A DNA stretch of 64,000 nt, taken from NCBI RefSeq assembly GCF_958298935.1, contig NC_084921.1:31312001-31376000 (forward strand). The letters run 5' to 3'. The stretch is from Phragmites australis. Taxonomy: Eukaryota > Streptophyta > Magnoliopsida > Poales > Poaceae. The notes beneath the pieces are model-generated. The model ran no database searches. It saw only the letters and a program-made list of their open reading frames with translations, and was not told where the DNA came from. The position numbers and the translations under genes were made by a program. The first letter of the stretch is position 1; the number at the start of each line of letters is the position of its first letter. This document shows positions 1 to 12,500 of the stretch, in pieces.

Positions 1-512
1 TTTTCCGACCAAGGTGTGAGAAGACGCATGATTACCACACGTGCCTCTATGGATATCGAGTAATATTTTATTGCTCTCTTACTAAGTGATGCACTTCATC
101 AAGATTCCGTTACTCCCCTTTCGGTAGAGCTTGCCGCTTACCAAAACCCGATACCCTTAACCTATCACAAATACATAACAAGAGTCAGATAGTGGCAGAT
201 TTACAACAACAAAAATACAATGGACGGCCATATTACCTCGGGATCCAATAGTAGTCGAGCCTCCAGAAATGATCCAGAATATGTAGCCGCAAGGGTTGGT
301 GGAGGCCAGGGCCCTCCAAGCGTGATTGATGCATAACATCGATCACTAGGTCGATGAGCTCCATACCTGCAACAAACAGGTTTTTGCTCCATAACATAAT
401 GAATATTACAACCACATAGCAATTGAACACAAAAATGGACAATAAAAATCGAATTCGCCGCACATACAACAAAAAGAATAATGCACATATTGAAAACATA
501 TTAGAATAACAT
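1..512. other. left-edge sequence without a recognisable gene
   Basis: Mixed-composition DNA at the window edge. Short open frames exist on the minus strand over about 200-530, but they overlap in several frames and match nothing I recognise. It is probably the 3' flank or terminal part of the Mutator-like element that follows. No clear terminal inverted repeat was found. Confidence 0.3.
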
Positions 513-815
513 GTAAAAAGTTCTAACACATTACATATTACAACATATTATGAATATTACAACAGTTCGATACATATTGCAACCACGTGCGAATATTACA
601 ATAATTCGATACATATGACTACATGGTCCGAATATTACACCAGTTCAATACATATAGTCACATAGTCTGAATATTACAATAGTTCAACACATAATACAAC
701 ATGGTCCCAGTATTACAACACATACACACATAGTTCGAATAATACAACCCTTCAACACATAATACAACATGGTCCCAATATTACAACACTTCGACACATA
801 GTCTCATCACTATTA
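513..815. repeat. degenerate 39-bp tandem repeat, about seven copies
   Basis: The motif GAATATTAC (or a close variant) recurs at 552, 591, 630, 669, 708, 737 and 776. The spacing is 39 bp except for one interval of 29 bp. Between the motifs are variants of a TTCGATACAT / TTCAACACAT block and an ACATGGTCC block. The array lies just beyond the stop codon of the Mutator-like transposase on the minus strand, so it probably belongs to the 3' non-coding part of that element. Confidence 0.7.
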
Positions 816-857
816 CAAAACATATCTCAAATACATAAAGAACAGTCAACACGAACT

Positions 858-2785
858 TCAAATCTGAGTCTTGTTTGTAGTGTTTTTCTTCTTCTTCAGC
901 TTACGAACCTTCACACGCCTTACCTGCTCGCCTGACGCTAGAGTATCTATTAGATACTGCACCCTCGAATGTGGCCCTCCACATATCAGACACTCCTTGT
1001 GGGCTCGTGACCCCTCGACAACGTCCATGTCATTCCTAATACACTGAGTCTTGCGTTGCCCCTTTGTGTCAACTTTGTTGTTTGGGTTTGGAACCCCAGT
1101 TGGGCCATTCTCAAGTGGCTTTGTGAAGTCTATTACCGTCCACCACCCAAGCAACTCGTCTCCCCAAGTACCTTCTACGGCTTCCTTCCGATTGTATGGT
1201 GACACAAAATGCACCAATTCTATGTTACCCTTTGTGCAACAAGCAAGCACATAAGAGCAAGGAAAATGCATCAGTGATGGTTTATTGCGGGTGCATTGGC
1301 ACTTGTTGGCTGCTGGCCACAGATAGCATTCCATAGTTATTCCATGCCTTCTGGTGCTAAGTCCACCCCTGTCACGTAACAATACCTCAAACATGTGCTA
1401 TCGGTTACCAACCAGTAGAACCCTATGCATCTATCCCTTCCGACTCTTCTCTTTCATGTAAGAGGTTATCTTTTCTGTGTACACCCTCCATGGGTTGGCC
1501 ATGTGTAGTGAGGCTTTGTTGTAGCGTTCTCGGAGATGCCGTTGTGTCCCTCGACTGACTCCCTCCACAATTGCCACTAATGACAAGGACCTATTTTCCT
1601 TCATTACCCAATTACAAACCTCTGCAAGGTTAGTTTTCATAATGCCATAACGTGATCCATCAGTGTTTGCAATGAGTGCCCATTTCTCCAATGGCTCATA
1701 TCTTATCCAGTCGGAGAAACATTTAACCCTCCTCCCACCCTTCCTTCTCCTCGTCACACTCTATGGCTCTAGTGGTACAGGAGCTAAGCCCTCCAGCTCC
1801 TTCTCCCTTAGGACAACTGGCTTCTTCAAAACTTATTTCATGTGCATACTGGTAAGGCTATCTAGCTCTTGTCACAGAGCATCAAACTATTGCCTTTGGT
1901 TTTATTTGCACAGCTTCTTAAATAGATCCATCAACCTCTTGTTCCTGAATTGCTCATAGAAGTTTGGTCTCATATGCCGCATGTACCAACAACTATGAAA
2001 ATCTGGCTACGACAACAACCCATCTGCATCACTCTGCAATGTGTTTATAGAGTTCAACAAGACTGCATGGCAGTCGTGCAGGACGCAAATGTTAGGCCCG
2101 TTACCAACAACACCTCTCTTAACTAACTACAAGAACCACATCCAACTCTTCATATATTCATGTTCGACGAATGCAAAAGCTAAAGGCACAACATGGTTCT
2201 CACCATCTACCCTAATAGATGTGAGTATCTGCCCCCTATACTTGCCTGTGAGGAATGTCTTGTCCATGTACATCACTGGCACGTAATGTCTAAAAGCATC
2301 GATCATACACCCGAATGACCAGAGCGCATGTTGAATGACTTGATCTCCATTCTGATTGACAAAGTCATGAGTAGCAATGCAGCTGCATGGGTTTCTCCCC
2401 TAAATAACCTCTAACAGTGAAGGGAGGTTATGGTAGGAGTCCTTATATGTGCTAAATCTCTTTTCTAACACCTTCTGTTTCGCTCGCCAAGCCATGTCAT
2501 ATGAAATTTCATACCCAAATATGTTTTCAATAGCAAGCATAATGGAGAACGGGGATATACTAGTCTTCTTAACAACCTCTGGGTACATCTTCTTAGCATG
2601 TGTGCGGGAAGAGGTCTATCCAAATTGCAAATACACGACTTAACAATGGACACTACCCATACAATCTCACACCTAGGCAACAAGACATACACTCTACACA
2701 TGCAACATTCAGCTACACACTTCACGTCGTATATCCAAGGATTTGAAATAACCACCTTGAACTCCCTCTTCTCTAAGAAACACCA
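858..2785 (-). pseudogene. Mutator-like (MULE) transposase, main part, decayed
   Basis: Frames on the minus strand give a MuDR/MULE transposase in order. A MuDR-type N-terminal zinc-binding region with spaced cysteines lies at about 2780-2600, followed by a GYEISYDMAWRAKQKVLEKR block (2530-2460). The catalytic core follows: MDKTFLTGKYRG with the first acidic residue near 2260, a PLAFAFVEHEY block near 2190, and LHDCHAVLL near 2070. A C-terminal SWIM zinc finger (CQC...HFPCSYVLACC) lies near 1300-1240, then a CX2C zinc knuckle (ECLICGGPHSR) near 990 and a basic tail. Stops and frame changes separate the blocks, so it cannot make a full transposase. Its N-terminal part lies beyond the solo LTR at 6,754-7,285. 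Confidence 0.85.
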
Positions 2786-5700
2786 TGTCACACCCGGTTT
2801 TAACGGACAAAACCAGATGCTGCTTATGTGTGCCCAGGATGTTCAACACACATAAGGACGTCACAGGTGAACAAAAGTAATACTTTTATTAAATAACGTT
2901 AAACTCTTACAGCAGTTGACATATATTGTCTTCTATGAGGATATCTGCAACGGAACAGAAACACTGGTGCCCAACAACACCGCAGGCAACTGACCGGGAG
3001 ACACATGCCTAGAACGTCACAACCTCGTCTTGATAGTCTTCAACATCTTCACTCACTGAGCAACAGCATACATGTCGTATGGTGTAGGGAAAATAGCAAG
3101 TGTGAGCACATAGAGTACTCAGCAAGTGGGGGAAAGTAATGATATGCAGGCTTATATCAAGAATAGGCTAACACATAGTATATTTGCGTAAATACGGGTA
3201 ATGAAAACATGTTTAGACTCAAAAGCATTAAGCAATTATTAAGTGAATGTAACCCATACAATCTAACACTCAGCATACAAGGCTCCCCACCTTACACACC
3301 ATAACCGTCTAGTACTCCCTGTACTATAACCATAACCACAACCAACTAATCATGTGAGAATACATGTCTCTCATATCCGTGAGCACTGCTGTTATAACAG
3401 TTTTACACTCTGCAGAGGTTGTCCAACTTTCCCCACGAGTCAGTGAATTCCATATTGCCGTGTTCGCAAAACACTTAATACACGCCAGTGGTGTGCCGCC
3501 AAGAATCACTGCATGACATTTGCCACCAACCAGAGACTAATCCAGTATGTGTCTGCCCACTAGGTTTCACCGCCAGGCTTTACGTAAGCTAAGCTCCTAC
3601 CCAGAAGCCCCCTTTTGTGCTGACCCAACACACACTGGATAGACTCTAATCAGTATGTCACGCCTTACCAATATCAGCCTCGTGGTTGGTACGTTACTTC
3701 TTGGGTTGTCGCTCCACGAACCGGTCCTTACTTAGGTTACTTGAGCAAACACTAAACCAACATCATAGCCATAACAACCATCAAAACCACTTTGCTCAAT
3801 GCCTAAGGTTCCATATTGCTAGACCATTAACAAATTAATCATCAATGTTGTATATGTTCATTAGTCAAGATCATGACACTTCTTAACACTCCAAAAGCAT
3901 GGCTAAGCAATCTACCCAACAAAATACCTAACCATAAATCATCTAGGTTCCAAGGAATGATAAGGGAAAATTTAGGAAAAACCCTAACATAGGTGACTAC
4001 CCATCATATTGACACTGCATGCAATTTTGTAAAATAAAATATTTAAAATCATAGGTTCAATATGATCAAGGACACTTGCCTTTTACCCAATACTGCTCGG
4101 TGTTGTCAAAATCTTGGTCTTGAAGTCCCTCGAACTGCTCCGGAATATTATCGACTAATCGTGAGAACTACCGACAAACAACACAAAGCAAACACTAAGA
4201 ACAACATACCGGACACTTTAAAAATACTATGGTTGGATAGGTAAGATTTTATAAATATTTAGACGCAAGAATCGTCTAAATCGGAGTTAAGATGAAAAGA
4301 GAACAGCTTTCGAGAGATGGACTAGACTGAAAAAGAAATGCTGATTTTCTGGAACTATCTTCCTATGGGAAAGACTTTATTGCACAATCACTGTGTCAGG
4401 CTTAACAACATCATTGTGCAAGATTCAAGAAGTGTAGGGTAGACTAGACTTCACTGACTAGACTAAGGAGAATGATGTGGCGCTAACTTGGCATGCTATG
4501 CAAGTACCATCTTGGATTAAAGCGAGGATACGCTGAGATCTAGTATCGATCACCTATGAGGCTATGATGGATCAAAAAGGCTGAAGGTTGCGCTTCTAGG
4601 TTTAGGATATTACTGGTGACTCTATGTAGCGGTGGTGGTTCGGGTTTCGTCGAAGATGGCGATCGGGCACGTGGCCACAAATATCGATGTCGGCTTTAGT
4701 GGTGTTTCAGTTAAACGAGGGTAGCATGGCATAGAACGCGGAAAGACTAACTCAGCGATATGGTTGGTTTTGGAAGGGGTCATCTGAGGTAGCGACAAAA
4801 CAGCGATGACTGCTTCTAGGTTTGGTGGTGACCGCGAACAGATTCAGGAACGAAGACGCTAGCGTTTCAGGAGATTGGCTATGAAATTTGAGGAACCTTT
4901 GAACAAAGATGTTCATATATCCCGGGAACACAATGCTATGGTATGGGTTTTAGTAGATCATCCATTGAGAGGAAAAATGATCAGCAGAGATGAGACGGGT
5001 GATGGCTGCGATGTGCTGTGGTCGGCAATAGCGTCCTGGTCGTGTCGCTGCACAAATGGGGATGGGATCCTAGGGTAACATAGAAGACTCAATGGGACAC
5101 GTTGTGACGTGGTTGGTGCATCCATACGGCTTTCGGATTGACGGGGAACGCGAATGCAAATCCGATGCACGCGCAGAACGAGTCCAGAAACCGGATAGCG
5201 GGTATGTCTACCTTGATTTCAATAGTTTGGCTGCTCTACTTGCTAACCTGGTTGGTGAGGGCATGGGGAACATCATGGGACATGCACTGGTGAAAGGGCT
5301 TGGTGATTTGACCTCTGGTCGGTCGGGAACATCGATGCCAATCAGCTACAGCGCGGCTGTCTCGCAGCTATCCGCGACGGCGACGACCGTGGCGGCGTAG
5401 ATCGGGCTTTGGCCGGGGCTAGGGCTTGGCTAGGGACTTAGTATGATGCTAAAATAGTAGTAAGAAAGGAGAAGAAGGGGTCCTCACATTGCTTTGACGG
5501 TCGAGGAAGGAGGATTCGCGGAGAAAACGACGTAGCGCATCCCGGGCAGCGGCTCCGGTGAACGGCGGCGCTCCGACGATGCACGGACAAGGCAGCAGTG
5601 ACTTCTAGGGCTTGGGGGTGTGGAATAGGGGTAGGAGAGGACGTGCAACTCATATATATAGGGCTAGAGGCGGCTGGTTGAGGTGGAGTCCAAACCGAAC

Positions 5701-6748
5701 ACGAATCGGATTCGAGTTCGAGTCGGTTACAGTTTCCTTTTTCGCAGCTCTGTATTCCAAGAATGATATCTCTATTGTCCGGACTTCAAATTGGACGTTT
5801 CTTGATTCTAAATTGTAGTACTTGAAAAGATCTACAACTTTTGTAGTCATTGGAACTTCTAAAAACTCCATCTTGATTTCCAAAAATGCACCACAAGATA
5901 AACTGTTTGAACTTGGATTTCTCTGCGCAGCACTGATTTCGGGGGTCATAATTCCTAGCTCCATTATCCAAAAGGGGACTTCCATAGGTTCAAATCAAAG
6001 CTCTCGACGAGACCTACAACTTTGGTATTTTTAAGATTTACATTTGAGGCCGTTTTGAACTCCAAAACGTCATGGAAAGATGAAGCTGTCCAGGACACCG
6101 CGAAAATTTACAGATTTCGTGGATCCTTTGTTGGGCCATCTAGAAGACTTGGCTAAGGGTTTGGACTTGAGCAAGATTGAGCCTAAAGACACTTTAGATA
6201 TATCTAGGATTTAGAAAAGAAACTTTTGCAGAGAAATTTAAATAGGGTTTGAATTTGAATTGAGCTTGAAGTAAATTTAAGAGAAACGAAAAATATGAGG
6301 TTGAACAAGAATAAGAGTAGATAAGGAATTTGAATTTGAATTTGGGTTGAATTTGAGAAAGAGGAGAGACATTGAATTTAAACAATGATTTGGATAAGGT
6401 TTGAATTGAACTGGAGAAGGATCAGGTATGATCAAGGATTGAATAGATGACGAATTCAAAGATTTTGAATTCCAACCATTAAGATCCTTAACTTATTCAC
6501 TACTGAGTTTTGTAAAAACCTTTTCAAATCTTTTTCACTCAAAACACCAAAGAGAAAGAAAAGGAAAAAAAACTCTAATGCATTTACCTGGTTCCTAACA
6601 AAACTCAGCATGCAATACACATAAAATAATAACCTATATTGATTGATTGATTAAGAAAATAGGTTTTAAACCTATACTACTGGTGAAGCTATTCAATAAT
6701 CTTGAAATTTTTTAGAAATTTGAGAAATATGAAAATCAGGGTGTTACA
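2786..6748 (-). mobile_element. solo LTR of a long-LTR retrotransposon, nested in the MULE
   Basis: On the minus strand it starts TGTAACACCC (6748) and ends GGGTGTGACA (2786), as LTRs do. It is flanked by a perfect 5-bp target duplication CACCA at 2781-2785 and 6749-6753. The 3,963-bp interior has no gag or pol similarity and I saw no second LTR copy, so a solo LTR left by recombination is the best reading. A TATA-like stretch on the minus strand at 5,651-5,661, about 1.1 kb inside, is consistent with an LTR promoter. LTRs of this length occur in some grass Ty3/gypsy lineages; that assignment is inference. Taking out the LTR and one CACCA restores the MULE reading frame. Confidence 0.85.
5651..5661 (-). 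promoter_or_regulatory. TATA-like box in solo LTR
   Basis: A TATATATA stretch reading on the minus strand, about 1.1 kb from the 5' end of the LTR and upstream of GC-richer DNA. Its position suits the LTR U3/R boundary. No transcription evidence is available. Confidence 0.45.
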
Positions 6749-6753
6749 CACCA

Positions 6754-7285
6754 CCCATTCACTACATGCTGCAAATAGACCTTATCATGGAACATCTGCC
6801 CATTGCTCACCACAATCGAATCATACACTCATGTGGACTGGTGTCCATTGCTGATCGTCAAATTCCCCATTGCAAAATTCATCCATTCCTCAGGAATACC
6901 ACTTTTCATGCCCCATTTCGTCCAACGGCTGAGTCGACAAATGTGCGAAACTCATCATCATCTGCCTTCATCTGGTCAACAAGTGCCTCATCTCGCTCCC
7001 CTTGATGAACAACCAGTGCGGCCTGAGCATCTTCATCGTCATTACGCTCTTCGTTTGCCATCTCAACCTCAACCGGTGCACTTGTCCTCACAGGCACTCA
7101 CGAGAACCACATTCTCCTCCTCTTCAACAAAATTTTCACCAACAACTTTTGAGGTACTAGACTCAACTTTTGTTGAACCAACACCACTCGCTTCTACAAG
7201 GATGCAATGGGAAAACCCGACCTCATTGTCACATATTGTTGCCATTGCTTGGAATTTTTTAGCTCCCAGAGATCCCACTGCCACC
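6754..7285 (-). pseudogene. MULE transposase N-terminal part, beyond the solo LTR
   Basis: On the minus strand, frames over 7,285-6,906 encode acidic N-terminal sequence (for example EVEMANEERNDDEDAQ). A second frame over 6,905-6,754 gives NGHQST, an in-frame TGA, then VYDSIVVSNGQMF and QHVVNGW. That last segment runs in frame into FLEKREFKVV at 2,780 once the solo LTR and one CACCA repeat are removed. This shows that both pieces belonged to one gene. The TGA and a frame change show it was also damaged by point mutation. Confidence 0.75.
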
Positions 7286-8174
7286 TGGTTTCGAAACGTC
7301 TAGGAGTCAAAACCTTGACCGTCAACATCTATTATGCCAGACTAACTTGCAGTAGATTATACAGCCACCCAAACACTTGGCTCGCCTCATCTCTCCCGGA
7401 CTATTCATTGTTATGTCCACATATTGAAAATTACTCAAATCTACCTCAATATCACACTGTATGGCATATCCATGTCCCTAAAAAGCTCTAAAACCCATTA
7501 CTGTTGCATCTCTGATGCAAAAATTATACTAAATTCGGTCAACTAAAATATTGAACTCTACTCTAAATATTGAACTCTATATGTGCCGAAAATTCTACTC
7601 TACATGTACAGAACATTCTACTATATTTTTTTTCTAAATATTTTAACCTACGCATCCTTTTCTAAATATTCTAACCTACACATCCATTATGAAATTTACC
7701 GCGGTTTGGAACTCTAATATTATGTATTCTTATTTTATTCTTCCGAACTAGGTCTCTAAATGTTATACCTAAATTTTGTATTTTAAATCTAATTTACACT
7801 CTAAACATTCTACTCTAATTTCCCAAACTCTACTAAAAATTCTACTATAATATTCCTACATTGTCGAATGTACCTATTCAACTCTACATATTATAACTTT
7901 TTTCTACCTAAATTATCTCTCTAATATTTCCTATCCTAAATTTATTGTTCCGAACTAGTATTCTACTCTAAATTTTGAACCCTAACTATTCTAACAATTA
8001 TCCTTTAAATATTCCAAACATTCAACTCTAAATCTTCTAAACATTCTACAATAATTTTTCTAAATATTTGAACCTACGCATCCTCTAAATATTCTAACCT
8101 ACACGCCCATTATGAAATACACCGCACATTTAGAAATGCAATATTACCTATTCTTATTTTATTCTTCTGAACTA
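7286..8174. repeat. AT-rich CTCTA/TTCTA-rich repeat region, first copy
   Basis: About 0.9 kb of low-complexity DNA made of variants of 'ctaaatattctaacctac' and 'ctctaaa'. A segment at 7,625-7,822 is repeated at 8,055-8,500, with strong similarity over the blocks 'aacctacgcatcc', 'cattatgaaat', 'attcttattttattctt' and 'ggtctctaaat'. No coding sequence is visible. Weaker related sequence continues to about 8,760. Confidence 0.7.
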
Positions 8175-8429
8175 CTCTCTCTGGTTGTAAATGTAGGTCG
8201 TTTTAGCCTCCTCAACTATTCTCTAAATATAAATCATTCTCAAACTTCTATGTATTTTTTTTCTCTTTTATTCCTGTCTTGCCCTTGTTTAATAAATACT
8301 ACCACTCTCACAAATGAATGAGTTATATTTTTCAATGCAGAATAAATAAAGGGTAACAAGATCATTTAATCTACTTTCTTAATCCTTATACATAAGTGTA
8401 AAACGACCTACATTTACAATCAGAGGGAG
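8175..8429. mobile_element. Stowaway-type MITE (Tc1/mariner), 255 bp
   Basis: Terminal inverted repeats of about 26 bp begin CTCTCTCTGGTTGTAAATG on the left, and the reverse complement of the right end begins CTCCCTCTGATTGTAAATG. A TA target duplication lies at 8173-8174 and 8430-8431. The element has no coding capacity. It sits in the second copy of the local AT-rich repeat. The first copy at about 7,735-7,750 keeps the unfilled site 'gaactaggtctctaaa', so the insertion followed the duplication. Confidence 0.92.
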
Positions 8430-9535
8430 TAGGTCTCTAAATTTTATACCCAACTTTTGTAATATAAATCTAATTTATACTCCGAACATTCCACTCTAAC
8501 CTTCTAAATTTTATAGTCTAATTATTCTAAGTTTTTTTTAACAATTCTACATTTTCTAGCTACTAAACATTCCAGAACTAGATAATCACTCTAAATTTTT
8601 TAACTATTCACAATTTCCGAACTATGCCTAAATTTTCTACTCTACTCTAAATTTCACTCTAACTAATCCAAATTTTCTACCTAAATTTGGGTTCTAATTT
8701 CCAAACTACTCTCTACTCTACTCTGCATTTTCTACTCTACTATTTCTATTCTACATTGAAAAAGTAAACAAAAAGGAAAAGAAAATGTACCTTGCCAGGG
8801 TCGCCTAAGCAGTGGTCGGGGATGAAAGCTGACAAGCAATTCGTACTGAAATGCCACCAAGATCAATAACCAAAGTTCAGAGTTTATTTCAATCCCGCCA
8901 TCTCATCTTCCCGCTCGCCTTTGCTCGCTATCGCCACGCGCCGCTGCTCTGCTCGCCCCACCGCTCGTGTCCGGAGAAAGAAGAAGATGAAGCGAACGAA
9001 CAGGAAAGAAATCAGCGATCGAGTTGATATTAAAGGCATGTTGGCTCTTCGTGTGCCAATATATGCTACACGTCCACCTGTCGACATATGAAGTGCCGAT
9101 AGATCATCATGGTTAGTCGAATACCTATGTGATGTCTCCCTGACACCAACCAGACCCACCATCTGTCGGCATGTGTAGTATCAACAAGCCCTAGGATCCA
9201 CTATCGTGTAGGCTGTCGGCACTCCACGTGCCAATATGTACCTATTTTACGAATTTCTATATTTAGATAATATTTTTGTAATTTTTAATAAAATAATATT
9301 AATTAAAAAGGGTCAACCCCTAGAAAAAAAAAGCAGAGCATATTCTTCTTCCAGCAGACAACGGACAGCAGTGCAGAGGCTAACGGCTAACCTAACATCT
9401 CTTCCCCTCCTCTCCCGAACCACAACCCCAAGTCCCCCCCCCCCCCTCCCAAGGGGCCGCGCCAAGAGATCCCACCGCCTCTCTCCCCGGCGACCACCCA
9501 GATCTCGGCGGCGGCAGCGGAGGGAAGGGGAGAAG
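8430..9535. other. intergenic DNA and probable SYS1 promoter
   Basis: Up to 8,760 the AT-rich repeat continues. From 8,800 to 9,230 the sequence is more balanced and holds a recurring 'gtgccaatatg' motif near 9,050 and 9,230. I see no gene; a minus-strand open frame at 8,884-9,162 has no recognisable features. From 9,330 onward is the purine/pyrimidine-rich GC-rising leader of the SYS1 gene, including a C-tract near 9,440. Confidence 0.5.
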
Positions 9536-12500
9536 ATGTTCTATGGGGCGATTGTGTGGGACCCGTGGCTGATCGTGTCGCAGATCGTGTGCCTGCAGTG
9601 CCTCTACTACCTGGCCCTCGGCCTCTCCATGGCGCTCCTCGTCGGCACCCGCGTCCCGCGCCTCACCCTCCTTTACCTCTTCGACTTCGCCACCCTCACT
9701 CCGCGCACCCCCACCGGGTGGTGCGCCATCGCTTCCTTCCTCCTCGTCGCCGTCGCAGGGTACGCCGCTCCTACCCCCATTCCTCTTCCTCCTGTTTCAT
9801 CTGACTGGAATGGGTCTTCTGGCAAGAGTCAAACGCGAAATGTGCCGGTCGGACGCGTGTGCTTTGGGGCTAATTGCTTGTGGTTGCAAAGCTAGGACTG
9901 TAAATTGAAACCTAAGCTGCGTGTATGTCCCCAGATCTGCGCGTTTTGGGCAGCCACCGCAGTTTGGAGGTGTTAATGTGCGGGGCTTGCTAAGTATTTC
10001 TTGGGTCAGTAGTCGAGGGTTAGGGCTCTGAAGTGAAGTATCTGAGTTACAGAACCAAATCTTTCCTGTACATTGGGGGCAAGATGGTATCGAGGCTTAC
10101 TAGTCAATGTATAGTGCCCCTATTGCGGTGCGGTACAAAGGTTTTGGTACAGTTTCTTGATGATCGGTCATTCGCTGTGGCATTCATATTCATTTTAAGG
10201 CCGATTGTATAGTAGCTACCTTATGAGATAGATGCTCTAGTATGCTCGAGAGTAACACCTTAATCTTCTCACCGATTGCTTATTCTTGTGCCAAACTTAC
10301 TTATAACAGAAATAAAGTATGTTGTGATTGTCGTCCCCTTTGCTCATCATTCATTAGAGGAGGCAAAAGTGTCACCAACATATTGCATGCTTTTCGGATT
10401 TCTTATGTTAGCAGAAGGCCCTATGCATAACTTCCGCCCTAATTTTTCATGTGTTTTTAACATTATACCAGAAGTAAATATATTAAGGGAAAAGGGGAAG
10501 ACAAAAGCATGTTTTCTTGTCTCAGGCCTTTTCCAGTTATAAAACACCAAACTTTGCAATTCACATTAATGTGTATTTATTTTCCTTAATATCTTATGTT
10601 CAATCAATCCATTTAGTATAAAACCCTCTCAATCAAGCATCCGAAGAGCACAATACCAGCTACCATGCAGTAGGCATTTTAGAGTCTAGCTTTAATGATT
10701 AGACTCTCATGGATAGTTTCATAAACCAAAGCAATGATATGAATGATAAGGCTAGGATTTTGATCTTTTTTTAGCGATGAAAGATTTATGTTATTTTTAG
10801 CCTTTTCATTTATGCAACTGTTCCTTCTATGGTTTGGGCGAGAAATGGTTGATTGTTAATCTTGCTTCCATGCTTTGCTTGAGCAGTGCTGGGTTCATGC
10901 TATATGTGATTGAGAGAGCCAAGAAGTGCTTGGACTTTGCAGCAACCCTCTACATAATCCATCTCTTCATTTGCATTGTTTATGGTGGATGGCCAGCTTC
11001 AATTACATGGTGGATTGTTAATATCACTGGTTTGGCGATTATGGCTCTCCTAGGTGAATATCTATGCATCCAACGGGAGTTGAAAGAAATTCCAATATCA
11101 CGGCTTCGTGCAAGTAAGCAAACCAACTGAGTGTCCTTTTATTTTCCTTTGGATACTTCCTTGTTTGTACATATGGTGTCAACTCCAATTTATTTAAATC
11201 GCTTACCAAGTTAGCCCTCTTAGTGATTTTTTTGTGCACAAGAGTCTGGTCTCTGGTGTCAGCATGAATCCTTACAATGACGAAGTTGTAATGCATGCTT
11301 CTAATGAACTCTGAAGCAATGGACACAATACATTAAATATTTTCTAATAATCTTAATGTTAACTACCACTCACCTGTACTTTTGATGGCCACTAGGAGTT
11401 TTAATGCTATACTAGAGTAAGTACCATAAGGACGGGAAAGTACAAAAGTTCAAATAAAGAAACATAAAGTGAGTGCTCAAACAGGATCATGGGAGAATGT
11501 TCATTTATTTGGCTAATTCCTTTAGCAATTGATATACTGGTGATTCGCACTCCTACTTCTCATGTAACTAAAATTTGTTACGCCAATGTTAACTGTATGC
11601 CAACTACATCCACATTAGTTACAGCTTCAACAAATTGCTGTCTCCTGATCCTGATGCCATCTGTGCAGAGGGTAGTATAGTTCGAAGCAGTGACGTGTTT
11701 TCGAGACCTAATTTTCTCGTATGAACCAAGTTCTTGTTCAATCACTGGCTCCAGCATCTTGCTATTCCTATTGTGCCATTTAGGATGTAAAATCAAGATT
11801 TCCAGTGCTGAAATGTCATTTTGCTTCTTTCCCTGTCATTTTATGTTGAACCCTGTCATTGATAGTAGCCTTCCTCGTAAAGCATAGATGTGATGAAGCT
11901 CACGTTTAACTGCCATTTTCATATAAACTTTCTTAATTGGTCTTTCCCCGAGTGGTTCTGGCTAGGCTGCACTAGTTATTCATCTGATGATATGATTCAA
12001 ACATATGACTTCGTGGAATAAGTAGCTCCTAGCCTTCTGCTAAGTCCTGCTAGTTACTACACATTGACAATTCATGCCTATTAAGGCTCAATGGTCAATA
12101 ATGCTCAGTTCATTGAGTGCAATAGAGCTCTAGGCCATGCTGTGCCAACTAGAGGAACATGAGTAACTATTCCAAGTGAGGTGTGATTGGGTAAACTTAA
12201 GTGCGCAGAATTTAGTTTTTTGCACTGAGTATGAACTTTTGGGTTTAAGTTTACAAAGCTAACAGGCTGAAAACAATTGGGACCAACTACAGTCATGCAT
12301 TCCTGGTTTGGCATTTTCAGAATTTGAAATAGTATGGGGAACATGTGACGACACAAAAATAAACTTTGATATTTGACCTGGTCAAGTGCCCGTGTGTTTT
12401 CCTCCCCTTTTCAGCATGGCTGCAAAATCATCTTAGTAAAAACATGTAATGTATTGTCTATCACACTATTTTACAAATACTATCTATAAAATGTTTGCAC

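Noticed and set aside
513..815. Regularly spaced repeats resembling a CRISPR array
   Set aside because: The 39-bp period has no conserved repeat plus unique spacer structure, and the context is a plant transposon. It is a degenerate tandem repeat.
8884..9162. 92-codon minus-strand open frame
   Set aside because: No recognisable domain, leader or splice pattern. The hydrophobic segment comes from a run of T/A-rich codons in intergenic DNA.
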